Shown: positions 53,692-64,000, counted from the stretch's first letter. The stretch: 64,000 nucleotides of DNA from Streptomyces sp. LUP30 (GCF_001746365.1 NZ_MJAJ01000052.1:1-64000); one strand, 5' to 3'. Translations and numbers: made by a program. The notes: generated by a model from the sequence alone, not told the origin.

Positions 53692-54897
53692 ATGAAGGAC
53701 GTCCTGATCATCGGCGGCGGCTTCGCCGGCGTGTGGAGCGCGGCGGGCGCCGTGCGGGTGGCGCGCGAGGCGGGCGGGCCCGGCGAGGACATTCGGGTGA
53801 CGCTGGTCAGCGGCGGCGACGACCTGGTCGTCCGCCCCCGCCTGTACGAGGACGCCCCGGACGGCATGCGGGTCGCCCTGGACCGTGTCCTCGGCCCGAT
53901 CGGCGTGCGCCGGATCGCGGCGACCGTCACCGGCGTCGACACCGGGGCACACACCGTGCGCGCCGTCGGCCGGGGCGGCGAGGAGCTGGACCTGGCCTAC
54001 GACAAGCTGGTCCTGGCCGCGGGCAGTCAGCTCGTGCGGCCCGACTTCCCCGGCTCGCGGGAGCTCTTCGACGTGGACACCCTCGCCACCGCCGCGGCGC
54101 TCGACGGCCACCTGCGGCGACTGCCCGAACGGGCCTCGTCCCCGGGCCGCTACACCGCCGTCGTGGTGGGCGCGGGCTTCACCGGCCTGGAGACCGCCAC
54201 CGCGCTGAGCGAACGGCTCCACGCGCTCGCCGCGGGCGACGACGCGGCGGAGGAGGTCCGGGTCGTGCTGGTCGACCGCGCCGACGTCGTGGGCCCCGAG
54301 CTCGGCCCGGGCCCCCGCCCGGTCATCGAGGAGGCCGTCGACGAGCTCAAGATCCAGCTGCGCCTGGGGCGCACCGTGACCTCGGCGACCCGCCACGACG
54401 TCACGCTCTCCGACGGCGAGGTGATCCCCGCGGCCACCGTGGTCTGGACGGCCGGCATGGCCGCGAGCCCCCTCACCGCCCAGATCTCCGACGAGCGCGA
54501 CCGGTGGGGACGGCTGAGCGTGGACGCGTGGCTGAGGGTCGTCGGCGTGCCCGACGTCTACGCCGCCGGCGACACCGCGCTCGCCCCCGCGGACGACGGC
54601 CGTTCCACGACGCAGTCCTGCCAGCACGCCCTGCCCATGGGCAAGTTCGCCGGTCACAACGTGGCGGCCGAACTCCTGGGCCGTGACCTGCTGCCCTTCA
54701 CCCCGGACCCCTACGTCACCTGCCTCGACCTCGGCCCCGCCGGCGCGGTCTACACCGAGGGCTGGGACCGCCGCGTCGCGCTGACCGGGGCGGAGGCCAA
54801 GAAGCTCAAGCACGACATCAACGGGCTCTGGATCTACCCCCCGACCGACGACGCGGAGCAGCTCCTCGCCCAGGCGGGCCGCTTCTCGAACGGCTGA
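53692..54897 (+). CDS. NDH-2-like FAD-dependent pyridine nucleotide oxidoreductase
   Basis: The 401-residue flavoprotein has the FAD Rossmann motif LIIGGGFAGVWSAAGAVRVA at the N-terminus, a second dinucleotide motif VVVGAGFTGLETATALSERL (~155-175), and the FAD motif VYAAGDTALAP (~295). A membrane-anchoring C-terminal helix is not obvious, as it ends QAGRFSNG. The fold is that of type II NADH dehydrogenases/sulfide-quinone-like reductases. SD GGAG precedes the ATG. It is divergent from the RsrR-like gene with shared operators, so its level should follow cellular redox state. Confidence 0.93.
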   Translation: MKDVLIIGGGFAGVWSAAGAVRVAREAGGPGEDIRVTLVSGGDDLVVRPRLYEDAPDGMRVALDRVLGPIGVRRIAATVTGVDTGAHTVRAVGRGGEELDLAYDKLVLAAGSQLVRPDFPGSRELFDVDTLATAAALDGHLRRLPERASSPGRYTAVVVGAGFTGLETATALSERLHALAAGDDAAEEVRVVLVDRADVVGPELGPGPRPVIEEAVDELKIQLRLGRTVTSATRHDVTLSDGEVIPAATVVWTAGMAASPLTAQISDERDRWGRLSVDAWLRVVGVPDVYAAGDTALAPADDGRSTTQSCQHALPMGKFAGHNVAAELLGRDLLPFTPDPYVTCLDLGPAGAVYTEGWDRRVALTGAEAKKLKHDINGLWIYPPTDDAEQLLAQAGRFSNG

Positions 54898-55119
54898 CGA
54901 CCGGTCCGCTCGCCGGCCCTCGGACCCCGTCCCGCCCGCGTGACGGGTCGCGGCCGAGTCCCGCGACCGGCGGGGCGGTGACGGGGACGGGCGGGGGCGA
55001 CGGGACTGACGGGGGGACAGAAAGGGGTTCCGCGGCCGGTGGGAGAATGCGGTCGAGGTCCACGCCGCCGTGGCGGCCGGCAGCCCGTGCACGCGGGGGA
55101 CCGGAAGGAGGCGTCGCAC

Positions 55120-55563
55120 GTGATCGAGTGGGTGTCCCTGAGGACCGGCGCCAGACCCGTGCCCCAGCCCGTCGCCACCCCCGTGGTGTGGGCCTCGGCC
55201 TTCTGCGGCGCCTTGATCCTGGTGGCCGTGCACAACACGCTGGTGGGCTCGGACCGCCCCGGATGGGCGCTGGCGGCGGTGTCGTTGCTGGCGGCCCTGC
55301 TGGGCCTCTGCGCCCGCTTCGCGGCGGCGCCCGGCACGGCGGTGCTGTGCTGGCTCACCCTCAACGGATTCGCGGTCCCGCCGGCCGGCACGCTCACCTG
55401 GACCGGGCGGCGCGACACCTTCTGGCTCACCTGCCTGTGCTGCGCGGCCCTGGTCGGCACGGTGCTGGCCCGGATCGTCCAGGCGCGCGCCGCGTACCGC
55501 CGGATCGCGGCGGAGGCCGCCCCTCCGGCGTCGGACCCGGACGACGGCTGCGTCGGTCTCTGA
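55120..55563 (+). CDS. Four-helix membrane protein, function unknown
   Basis: 147 residues with about four hydrophobic segments (VVWASAFCGALILVAV, ALAAVSLLAALLGLCA, AVLCWLTLNGFAVPP, WLTCLCCAALVGTVLA) and a charged tail (RAAYRRIAAEAAPPASDPDD). The GTG at 55120 is preceded by AAGGAGG. Several Cys lie in or near the membrane segments. It resembles the DUF4118-type membrane modules only loosely; no function is assigned. Confidence 0.8.
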   Translation: MIEWVSLRTGARPVPQPVATPVVWASAFCGALILVAVHNTLVGSDRPGWALAAVSLLAALLGLCARFAAAPGTAVLCWLTLNGFAVPPAGTLTWTGRRDTFWLTCLCCAALVGTVLARIVQARAAYRRIAAEAAPPASDPDDGCVGL

Positions 55564-55609
55564 CGGTCGGCGGGCCGGCCCGGTCTCGCGGCCGGTGTGG
55601 ACCGAACCC

Positions 55610-55652
55610 TTGACACACTCATTGCTCACTCCTTAAATCATGTAGTGAACTA
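55610..55652 (+). promoter_or_regulatory. Consensus promoter with TAGTGAACTA palindrome, in the 306-bp gap before the lectin gene
   Basis: TTGACA (55610-55615) and TTAAAT (55633-55638) are separated by 17 bp, the best sigma-70-type match I noticed in the window. The palindrome TAGT-GA-ACTA (55643-55652) lies right after the -10, typical of carbohydrate-type repressor sites. The remainder of the gap up to 55869 has no gene; it would be a ~225-nt leader for the secreted protein. Confidence 0.6.
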
Positions 55653-55869
55653 AGCCTCGACAATGGTTGGTTCACCCTCGATGCCCGGTCCACCCGCTGT
55701 CGGCGGATCGCCGCGGTGGTGCGCGGGCGGCTCAGGGCGGCTCAGGCCCTGACCGTCCGCACCTCCCGGCTGTCCCCGGTCCGTCGTCGCGTATCTGTCA
55801 TGTGCATGTCTATTCGGTCCGGTCTCGTGCCGGCCGCCGCCCTCGTCCGGCCCCGCCACGGGAGAACAC

Positions 55870-58074
55870 GTGCTCCGCATCCCACGACCACCCCTCGCCG
55901 GCCCCTGGATCGCGGCCTCCGTGGCCGCCGCCACCGCCGTCGCCCTCCTCACCGGCGTCCAGCCCGTCCGGGCCGCGTCCGAAGCGGCCGCCCTGCCCAC
56001 CGGTTGGTCCACCCTGGTGAACACCGGCAGCGGCAAGTGTCTGGACGCCCGGTCCGCAGCGACCGCGAACGGCACCGCGGTGCAGCAGTACACCTGCAAC
56101 GGCACCACCGCCCAGCAGTGGAGCTTCACCCCCACCGGCGACGGCCAGGTCCGGATCGGCAACCGCAACGACGCCCAGCAGGTCGTGGACGTCAGCGACG
56201 TCTCGACCGCCGACGACGCGGCCGTGCACCTGTGGACCTACGGCGGCGGCGCGAACCAGCAGTGGCAGGCCGTGGACGAGGGCGCAGGGGCGTACCACTT
56301 CGTCAACCGCAACAGCGGCAAGTGCCTCGACGTGCCCTCCGCCGCCACGGCCGACGGCGTCCAGCTCGTGCAGTACGCCTGCAACGGCACCGCCGCCCAG
56401 CGCTTCCAGGTGGCGCCCGTGAGCACCGCGCCGGGAGACGTCGACCTCGGCCCCAACGTGGTCGTGTTCGACCCGTCCATGCCCTCGTCCACCATCCAGA
56501 GCCGGCTGAACTCGATCTTCCAGCAGCAGGAGACGAACCAGTTCGGCGCCCAGCGCTACGCGGTGATGTTCAAGCCGGGCACGTACAGCAACGACGTCAA
56601 CGTCGGCTTCTACACCCAGGTCCTGGGCCTCGGCCAGTCGCCGGACTCGGTCACGATCAACGGCGCCGTGCACGTGGAGGCCGACTGGTTCCCGCCGCAG
56701 AACGCCACCCAGAACTTCTGGCGCGGCGCCGAGAACCTGTCGGTGAACCCCACCGGCGGCACCGACCGGTGGGCCGTGTCGCAGGCGTCCGGATACCGGC
56801 GCATGCATCTGCGCGGCAACCTGGAGCTGAGCGACGGCGGTTGGTCCAGCGGTGGGTTCATGGCCGACAGCAAGGTCGACGGCCAGGTGCGCTCCGGCAC
56901 CCAGCAGCAGTGGCTGACCCGCAACTCCCAGCTCGGCTCCTGGACCGGCTCCAACTGGAACATGGTCTTCGTCGGCAGCCGGGGCGTGCCCGGCAACAGC
57001 TTCCCCAACCCGCCCTACACCACCGTGAACCAGACCCCGACGGTCCGGGAGAAGCCCTTCCTGTACGTCGACGCGGCGGGCGCCTACAGGGTGTTCGTGC
57101 CGTCCGTGCGGACCGGCTCCTCGGGCGTCAGCTGGGCCGACGGGACGGCCGCCGGCGCGTCGCTCGGCCTCGACCGGTTCTTCGTCGTCAAGCCCGGCGC
57201 GACCGCCGCCCAGATGAACGCCGCCCTCGCCGACGGCAGGAACCTGCTGGTCACCCCCGGCGTCTACCACCTGAACCAGACCCTGCGGGTGACCCGCCCG
57301 GACACCGTCGTCCTCGGTCTCGGCCTCGCCACCTTCGTCCCGGACAACGGTGTGACGGCCATGACCGTCGCCGACGTCGACGGCGTGAAGGTCGCGGGCC
57401 TCCTCTTCGACGCCGGAACGGCCGACTCGCAGACCCTGCTGGAACTCGGTCCGGCCGGCGCCGCCGCCGACCACTCGGCGAACCCCGCCTCGCTGCACGA
57501 CGTGTACTTCCGGGTCGGCGGCGCCGCGGTGGGCAAGGCGACCGCCGGCCTCGTGGTCAACAGCGACGACGTCATCGGCGACCACATGTGGATCTGGCGC
57601 GCGGACCACGGCAGCGGGGTGGGGTGGAACACCAACCCCGCGGACACCGGACTGGTCGTCAACGGCGACGACGTCACCATGTACGGCCTGTTCGTGGAGC
57701 ACTTCCAGAAGCACCAGACCGTCTGGAACGGCAACGGCGGCCGGACGTACTTCTACCAGAACGAGATGCCGTACGACCCGCCGAACCAGGCCGCCTGGAT
57801 GAACGGCGCCACCCGGGGCTACGCCGCCTACAAGGTCGCCGACTCGGTCACCAGCCATCAGGCCTACGGGCTCGGCAGCTACTGCTACTTCAACGTCGAC
57901 CCGAGCGTCACCGCCGAGCACGCCTTCGAGGTCCCGAACAACCCGAACGTGCGGTTCCAGAACATGGTCACCGTCTCCCTGGGCGGCACCGGAACCATCC
58001 GGCACGTCATCGACGACCGGGGCGGGCCGTCCGACGCGTCCACCAACGTGGCCAACCTGGTGAGCTACCCGTGA
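55870..58074 (+). CDS. Secreted ricin-type lectin (CBM13) + right-handed beta-helix protein
   Basis: 734 residues. Signal peptide (PPLAGPWIAASVAAATAVAL, ends VRA-AS), then a ricin-B lectin domain (~45-185) with QxW-type repeats (VQQYTCNGTTAQQW, GKCLDVPSAATADGVQLVQY, CNGTAAQRF), then a long beta-helix-like region (~200-730) with many Asn/Gly/Thr turns (VNVGFYTQVLGLGQSPDSVT, GTADSQTLLELGPA, DDVTMYGLFVEHFQKHQTVW). This is a carbohydrate-binding extracellular enzyme, plausibly a glucanase or similar glycosidase/lyase; the catalytic family is not certain to me. Expression is predicted from the consensus promoter upstream. Confidence 0.85.
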   Translation: MLRIPRPPLAGPWIAASVAAATAVALLTGVQPVRAASEAAALPTGWSTLVNTGSGKCLDARSAATANGTAVQQYTCNGTTAQQWSFTPTGDGQVRIGNRNDAQQVVDVSDVSTADDAAVHLWTYGGGANQQWQAVDEGAGAYHFVNRNSGKCLDVPSAATADGVQLVQYACNGTAAQRFQVAPVSTAPGDVDLGPNVVVFDPSMPSSTIQSRLNSIFQQQETNQFGAQRYAVMFKPGTYSNDVNVGFYTQVLGLGQSPDSVTINGAVHVEADWFPPQNATQNFWRGAENLSVNPTGGTDRWAVSQASGYRRMHLRGNLELSDGGWSSGGFMADSKVDGQVRSGTQQQWLTRNSQLGSWTGSNWNMVFVGSRGVPGNSFPNPPYTTVNQTPTVREKPFLYVDAAGAYRVFVPSVRTGSSGVSWADGTAAGASLGLDRFFVVKPGATAAQMNAALADGRNLLVTPGVYHLNQTLRVTRPDTVVLGLGLATFVPDNGVTAMTVADVDGVKVAGLLFDAGTADSQTLLELGPAGAAADHSANPASLHDVYFRVGGAAVGKATAGLVVNSDDVIGDHMWIWRADHGSGVGWNTNPADTGLVVNGDDVTMYGLFVEHFQKHQTVWNGNGGRTYFYQNEMPYDPPNQAAWMNGATRGYAAYKVADSVTSHQAYGLGSYCYFNVDPSVTAEHAFEVPNNPNVRFQNMVTVSLGGTGTIRHVIDDRGGPSDASTNVANLVSYP

Positions 58075-58184
58075 GGGGACCGCGGCCCCGCCGCTCACCC
58101 TGACGACCCTGTCGGCCGTGGTGCCGGGGCCGACCGCCCCGGCCCACGCCGGGCGCACGGCCCTCGTCGCGCCCCAGGGCGACG

Positions 58185-58823
58185 TCACTGGGGGTGCGGG
58201 CCGAGCCTGCGGGCGGCCGGTCGGCGACGGACCCAGTCGAACAGCAGCACCGACCACAGCGCCGCGAACGCGCACCAGGTCGAGACGAACTCCAGCCGCC
58301 ACAGCGTGAAACAGACCGCCGCCCCCACGGCCACCACCGCGCCCAGGACCAGCAACCGCCGGTCGCCGGAGAGCAGCAGCGAGCCGACGGTGGCCAGCAG
58401 GTAGCCCGCCACGAGCACCGGCGGATGGGGCACGTCCAGGCGGTAGCCGACGGTGTGGACACGGAGCTCGGCCGTCACCGGACCGGTGGCGATCCCGTAC
58501 GCGAGCCCCGCGGCGGTGGCCAGGCCGACCGCGAGCGCGCACGCGGGCCCGCGCCGGGCGGACGACGGGGCGGCCGCCCACACGGCCGCGGGCACCCACA
58601 CCGCCAGCAGCGGCAGCGCGATGACCGCCCAGGCGACCGCGGCGGCTCCGCCGCCCCCGCCCGCGTCCCACACCGCCGCCTCCACGAGCTGGTGCGCGCC
58701 GAGCAGCAGCGGCAGCGCGGCGAGGGGGAGGTCCCGGCGGTCGCGCACCCGCGTCACACAGGCCACGCCGACGGCGGTCACACCCGCGCCCGCCACCAGA
58801 TCGGCCGTCGCACTCCAACACAT
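58185..58823 (-). CDS. Multi-pass membrane protein (DUF6629-like)
   Basis: 212 residues with 6-7 hydrophobic segments. It begins MCWSATADLVAGAGVTAVGV and ends with a basic cytoplasmic tail (DWVRRRPAARRLGPHPQ). The segment GAHQLVEAAVWDAGGGG carries conserved-looking His/Glu in the membrane. I chose the ATG at 58823; a GTG one codon earlier is possible. The family name is from memory and the function is unknown. Confidence 0.82.
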   Translation of the reverse strand: MCWSATADLVAGAGVTAVGVACVTRVRDRRDLPLAALPLLLGAHQLVEAAVWDAGGGGGAAAVAWAVIALPLLAVWVPAAVWAAAPSSARRGPACALAVGLATAAGLAYGIATGPVTAELRVHTVGYRLDVPHPPVLVAGYLLATVGSLLLSGDRRLLVLGAVVAVGAAVCFTLWRLEFVSTWCAFAALWSVLLFDWVRRRPAARRLGPHPQ

Positions 58824-59068
58824 CACGTCACCCCGGGGTCGACCGTCTCGCCGTGCGGATCACGCTACTTCGCACGCCGGGCGTCCACCCGGCGCGCGGG
58901 CGAACGCCGAACGCGGGCGAACCGACTCGAACACGGTCGAACGGACTCCTGGGACAGGGCGGCAGGGGCGCCGAAGGCCGCGTTAGGCTGCACGGAGCGG
59001 GCAGCGGCCGTCCGGGGCTGGTTCCCCGGGGCGGCGGGGGAGACCCGCGGACACGAAGGAGGACGCGG

Positions 59069-59425
59069 GTGGTGGACCCCTCGCAGGCAGTCGACGGGTG
59101 GGAGCCGGTGCGCGGCGGGGCCGCGCTGGAGGTGGGCCCGTTGCCGGGTCGGCCCGGCATTCGCGCCAGGGGTGAGATCAGCGAGGTCACCAGGTCGCCG
59201 TGGGAAGCCGCGCTGGCGGGCCTGGCACGGCAGCACGCCGACGTGTCCTACGTGGAGCTGTCGGAAGTGGGGTTCGTCGACGTGGCCGGAGTCGCGGCGC
59301 TCGCCGTCACCGCGCTGGGCCTGCCCGGCGGCCGCATGGTGGTCGAGCATCCGCCGCCGCAGGTGCCCCGGGTCCTGGGCCTGTTCTGGCCGGGCCTGCG
59401 CCGGATCGAGGTGGCGCCGCGATGA
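59069..59425 (+). CDS. STAS-domain anti-sigma factor antagonist-like protein
   Basis: 118 residues. The fold matches a STAS domain (RARGEISEVTRSPWEAALAG, VELSEVGFVDVAGVAALAVT). The usual phosphorylated Ser in the DSSG-like segment is replaced by DVAG, so it may not be a normal phospho-switch. The GTG at 59069 follows AAGGAGG at 6 nt (a second GTG comes one codon later). It is coupled by ATGA to a MEDS-ATPase gene, and together they resemble an anti-sigma/antagonist pair. Confidence 0.87.
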   Translation: MVDPSQAVDGWEPVRGGAALEVGPLPGRPGIRARGEISEVTRSPWEAALAGLARQHADVSYVELSEVGFVDVAGVAALAVTALGLPGGRMVVEHPPPQVPRVLGLFWPGLRRIEVAPR

Positions 59426-60351
59426 ACACGGTGGCGACCCACGAGGCGTTCGAGCATCCCGCGCTGTTCTACCGCGGCGAGCAGGAGTACGTGGACCGGA
59501 CGGTGTCGTTCGTCCAGGAGGGCCTGGGCCTCGGCGAGCCGGTGGCGGTCGCGGTGCCCGGCCCCAATCTGGAGCTGATCAGGACGGCACTGGGCGCCGA
59601 CGCCGAGGGCGTCCTGCTGCTCGACATGACGCAGGCCGGCCGCAACCCCGGCCGGATCATCCCCGGAGTGCTCCGCTCGTTCGCCGACTCCCACCCGCAG
59701 GAGCGCGCGCGGATCATCGGCGAGCCGATCTGGGCCGGCCGCAGCGCGCTGGAGTATCCGGCGTGCGCGCAGCACGAGGCGCTGATCAACGCGGCCTTCG
59801 AGGGCCGGGCGGTCACCATCCTGTGCCCGTACGACGAGGCGAACCTGGACGAGACGGTCCTCGCCGACGCGAGGATCACCCACCCGACCCTCCTGTCCCG
59901 CGACGGGCGTCGGGTCAGCGACGTCTACGACTGGCGCTCCGTCGTGGCCCGTTACAACGAGGCCCTGGTGCCCGCCGCGGACGCCGCCGTGTTCTCCTTC
60001 GACGCCGACAACCTGTTCATGGCCCGTGCGTTCACCGTCGAGCAGGCCGGCCGACTCGGCCTCGCGGGCGGGCGGCTGCAGGACGCCGAACTGGCGGTGG
60101 CGGAGCTGACCACCAACAGCGTGGTGCACGGCGGCGGACACGGGACCCTCGCGGTCTGGGCCGAGGCGGACAACCTCGTGTGCGAGGTGCGCGACGCCGG
60201 CCGGCTGGCCGATCCGCTGGCCGGCCGCAGGCCGCCCGCCCGGGGCCAACTCGGCGGCCGCGGCCTGATGCTGGTGCACTACGTGGCGGACCTGGTGCGT
60301 CTGCACACCGGCGACGAGGGCACGACGGTCCGCTTCTACCTCGCCTGTTGA
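59422..60351 (+). CDS. MEDS sensor domain fused to RsbW-like ATPase
   Basis: 309 residues. The N-terminal MEDS domain (~10-175; EAFEHPALFYRGEQEYVDRT, RSALEYPACAQHEALIN) is a likely ligand sensor; the C-terminal GHKL ATPase (~195-309) has VAELTTNSVVHGGG, VRDAGRLADPL and GGRGLMLVHYVADLV. This layout is common in Streptomyces anti-sigma-type regulators. The start overlaps the STAS gene stop. It probably binds or phosphorylates a STAS partner in response to a small molecule. Confidence 0.92.
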   Translation: MNTVATHEAFEHPALFYRGEQEYVDRTVSFVQEGLGLGEPVAVAVPGPNLELIRTALGADAEGVLLLDMTQAGRNPGRIIPGVLRSFADSHPQERARIIGEPIWAGRSALEYPACAQHEALINAAFEGRAVTILCPYDEANLDETVLADARITHPTLLSRDGRRVSDVYDWRSVVARYNEALVPAADAAVFSFDADNLFMARAFTVEQAGRLGLAGGRLQDAELAVAELTTNSVVHGGGHGTLAVWAEADNLVCEVRDAGRLADPLAGRRPPARGQLGGRGLMLVHYVADLVRLHTGDEGTTVRFYLAC

Positions 60352-60433
60352 GGGCCGCGGCCCTCGAGGCCGCGGTTCCCCGGAGGCCGCCGTCGCCGCG
60401 CGCCGCAGGCCGTTCGGCGGGCGGTCCCGGCCG

Positions 60434-62284
<1,851 letters not shown>

Positions 62285-62527
62285 GGAACTCCCGAAGTGA
62301 TGTTCGTCGTAACTCAGTTCGCACACGGTGGGAGATCGAGGCTAGCCGAGCCGGGCCCGGTGCTCAGCGTTTCTCGCGGTTCCGTCCCACCGGCACCGCC
62401 CGCGCGGGCCCGCCGACGCCTCGGCGCAGGCGGGTGAAGCCTGAAGCGCCGTCAGCTCCACGGGGCATGCATGAGGATCTCCGCCGTATCCGGCCGGGTC
62501 GGCGGAATCGACGCGCTGGAGGCGAGA

Positions 62528-64000
62528 GTGTTGAACGAACGAGACGAACCGACCGGCCCCCGTACCCTCAGGGTGCCGGTCCTCATCGTCGGCGGGTCCC
62601 TGGTCGGCCTGGCGACCTCGTTGTTCCTGGGCAGGCTCGGAGTGCCGCACCTGCTGGTGGAGCGCCACGCCGGCACCTCCATCCATCCCCGGGGCCGCGG
62701 GAACAACGTCCGCACGATGGAGCTGTTCCGGGTGGCCGGCGTCGAGCGGGCCATCCAGGAAGCGGCTGCCACCCTCGCCGACAACCACGGCATCCTGCAG
62801 ACCCCCACCCTGGTCGGCGACGCGGGAGAGTGGCTGTTCCGCGACATCGACCCGGGCGGCGGACTGGCCCGCTTCAGCCCCAGCTCCTGGTGCCTGTGCA
62901 GCCAGAACGACCTGGAGCCGGTGCTGCTCGACCACGCGCGGCGGCTCGGCGGCGACCTGCGGTTCTCCACCGAACTGATGTCGTTCGAGACCGACTCCGA
63001 CGGCGTCACCGCCGTGGCGAAGAGCCGTGAGACCGGTGAGCACGTCACCGTCCGCGCGGACTACCTCGTCGCCGCCGACGGCCCGCGCAGCCCCGTCCGC
63101 GAGCAGCTCGGCATCGGCCAGAGCGGCCCCGGCGACCTGTTCCACAACGTCAGCCTGACCTTCCGCTCCCGCCGGCTCGCCGAGGTCGTGGGCGACCGCC
63201 ACTTCATCGTCTGCTACCTGACCAGCCCGGACGCCGACGGCGCGCTGCTGCCGGTGGACAACCGCGAGAACTGGGTCTTCCACGCCCCCTGGCACCCCGA
63301 ACACGGGGAGACCCTGGAGGAGTTCACCGAGGAGCGGTGCGTCGAGCACATCCGGCGAGCCGTCGGCGTCGCGGACCTCGACGTGGAGATCACCGGGAAG
63401 GCGCCCTGGCACGCCGCGCAGCGGGTCGCCCGCAGCTACCGGTCCGGGAGGGTGTTCCTCGCCGGCGACTCGGCCCACGAGATGTCGCCGACCGGGGCCT
63501 TCGGCTCGAACACCGGCATCCAGGACGCCCACAACCTCGCGTGGAAGCTCGCCGCGGTGCTCGACGGCTGGGCGGGGGAGGGGCTGCTGGACACCTACGA
63601 CGCCGAGCGCCGGCCCGTGGCGGAGGCCACCAGCGCCCGGGCCGCCGCCCGGTCCGCCGAGCACAGCCACCCGGGGTTCGCCCCGCCGGCCGGAGCCGGC
63701 GGCGGAGGCCCGCAGCGAGGCATCCTCAACGTGGCCCTCGGCTACCGCTACCCGAAGGGTGCGGTCGTCGGCGCCGACCCCGCCGTGCCGGTCGTCCCCG
63801 AGGGCCTCGACCTGAGCGGCGGTCCCGGCAGCCGGGCGCCCCACCTGTGGGTGCGGCGCGCGGACGAGCGGATCTCCACCCTCGACCTCTACGAGCGCTC
63901 CCTGGTCCTGCTCAGCGACGCCGACGAGCCGGGCGGCTGGCACGAGGCGGCCGGCCGCATCGCCGCGGAGCTCGCCCTTCCGCTGAGGTCGTACCGGGTG
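62528..64000 (+). CDS. FAD-dependent aromatic hydroxylase (PheA/TfdB class), 3' end cut by window
   Basis: At least 491 residues visible. Class A monooxygenase motifs: LIVGGSLVGLATSLFLGR (FAD, ~20-35), VAADGPRSPVREQL (DG motif), and VFLAGDSAHEMSPTGAFGSN (GD motif) followed by GIQDAHNLAWKLA. The C-terminal thioredoxin-like domain has begun (ISTLDLYERSLVLL). The GTG at 62528 follows GGAGG at 5 nt; an in-frame ATG at 62471 has no SD. It is divergent from the Ser/Thr kinase gene. Substrate probably an aromatic polyketide or phenol; it may begin a biosynthetic cluster beyond the window. Confidence 0.9.
   Translation, partial: MLNERDEPTGPRTLRVPVLIVGGSLVGLATSLFLGRLGVPHLLVERHAGTSIHPRGRGNNVRTMELFRVAGVERAIQEAAATLADNHGILQTPTLVGDAGEWLFRDIDPGGGLARFSPSSWCLCSQNDLEPVLLDHARRLGGDLRFSTELMSFETDSDGVTAVAKSRETGEHVTVRADYLVAADGPRSPVREQLGIGQSGPGDLFHNVSLTFRSRRLAEVVGDRHFIVCYLTSPDADGALLPVDNRENWVFHAPWHPEHGETLEEFTEERCVEHIRRAVGVADLDVEITGKAPWHAAQRVARSYRSGRVFLAGDSAHEMSPTGAFGSNTGIQDAHNLAWKLAAVLDGWAGEGLLDTYDAERRPVAEATSARAAARSAEHSHPGFAPPAGAGGGGPQRGILNVALGYRYPKGAVVGADPAVPVVPEGLDLSGGPGSRAPHLWVRRADERISTLDLYERSLVLLSDADEPGGWHEAAGRIAAELALPLRSYRV

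Overview
This window is chromosomal DNA from a Streptomyces. The evidence is very high GC with strong third-position GC bias, dense GTG/TTG starts, many ATGA/GTGA stop-start overlaps, rare TTA codons in two regulatory genes, a WhiJ/AbaA-type XRE + DUF397 + RsbW-like ATPase cluster, and several SpoIIE phosphatases. From memory, the order urease - tripeptidyl aminopeptidase - acyltransferase - rocD - pfkA - MurT/GatD - ATP-dependent DNA ligase resembles the S. coelicolor SCO1246-SCO1196 region read in reverse. I saw no tRNA, rRNA, insertion sequence, CRISPR array or prophage.

Layout. 1-1.8 kb: 3' end of a large LuxR (LAL-type) regulator. 1.8-6.4 kb: biotin genes bioB-bioA-bioD (minus) divergent from bioF. 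6.4-8.3 kb: DUF397/XRE pair and a divergent ATPase. 8.3-9.1 kb: NlpC/P60 hydrolase behind a c-di-AMP (ydaO-type) riboswitch. 9.3-10.6 kb: ClpP-like protein with an altered catalytic triad, divergent from an orphan Phd-type antitoxin. 10.8-15.6 kb: ureABCFGD with a GlnR-box-like site. 15.6-18.1 kb: secreted tripeptidyl aminopeptidase and a PlsC-type acyltransferase. 18.2-22.2 kb: two PAS/SpoIIE phosphatases.

22.2-25.0 kb: rocD, ddaH and an Lrp regulator for arginine/ornithine catabolism. 25.0-29.1 kb: LytTR response regulator, small membrane protein, SSS symporter and LytS-like kinase in one translationally coupled operon. 29.1-31.5 kb: CtaG-like protein and phosphofructokinase. 31.6-33.6 kb: GatD/MurT, which amidates the peptidoglycan precursor. 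33.8-38.1 kb: peptide deformylase, TetR, acyl-CoA dehydrogenase and succinate-semialdehyde dehydrogenase. 38.2-40.2 kb: NUDIX hydrolase coupled to an ATP-dependent DNA ligase. 40.4-42.1 kb: thioredoxin-reductase-like enzyme divergent from an XRE-cupin repressor. 42.2-45.4 kb: quinone reductase plus two acyl-CoA dehydrogenases, closed by a perfect terminator hairpin.

45.6-50.5 kb: GDPD-like esterase, NAGPA-type glycosidase, GNAT, a methyltransferase-NUDIX fusion and an AhpD-like protein. 50.6-54.9 kb: flavohemoglobin, galU, and an RsrR-like Rrf2 redox regulator divergent from an NDH-2-like flavoprotein, with paired operators between them. 55-58.8 kb: membrane proteins and a secreted ricin-lectin/beta-helix protein. 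58.8-60.4 kb: STAS protein coupled to an MEDS-ATPase. 60.4-62.3 kb: TTA-containing Ser/Thr kinase with an extracellular peptidoglycan-binding domain. 62.5 kb to the end: FAD aromatic hydroxylase, cut by the window edge.

The recurring theme is redox and envelope signalling set among housekeeping operons. The observations most worth following up are the RsrR-like redox switch with paired operators, the Cys/His repeat tail on BioB, the ClpP-like protein lacking the catalytic His opposite an orphan antitoxin, and the peptidoglycan-binding kinase carrying a TTA codon.
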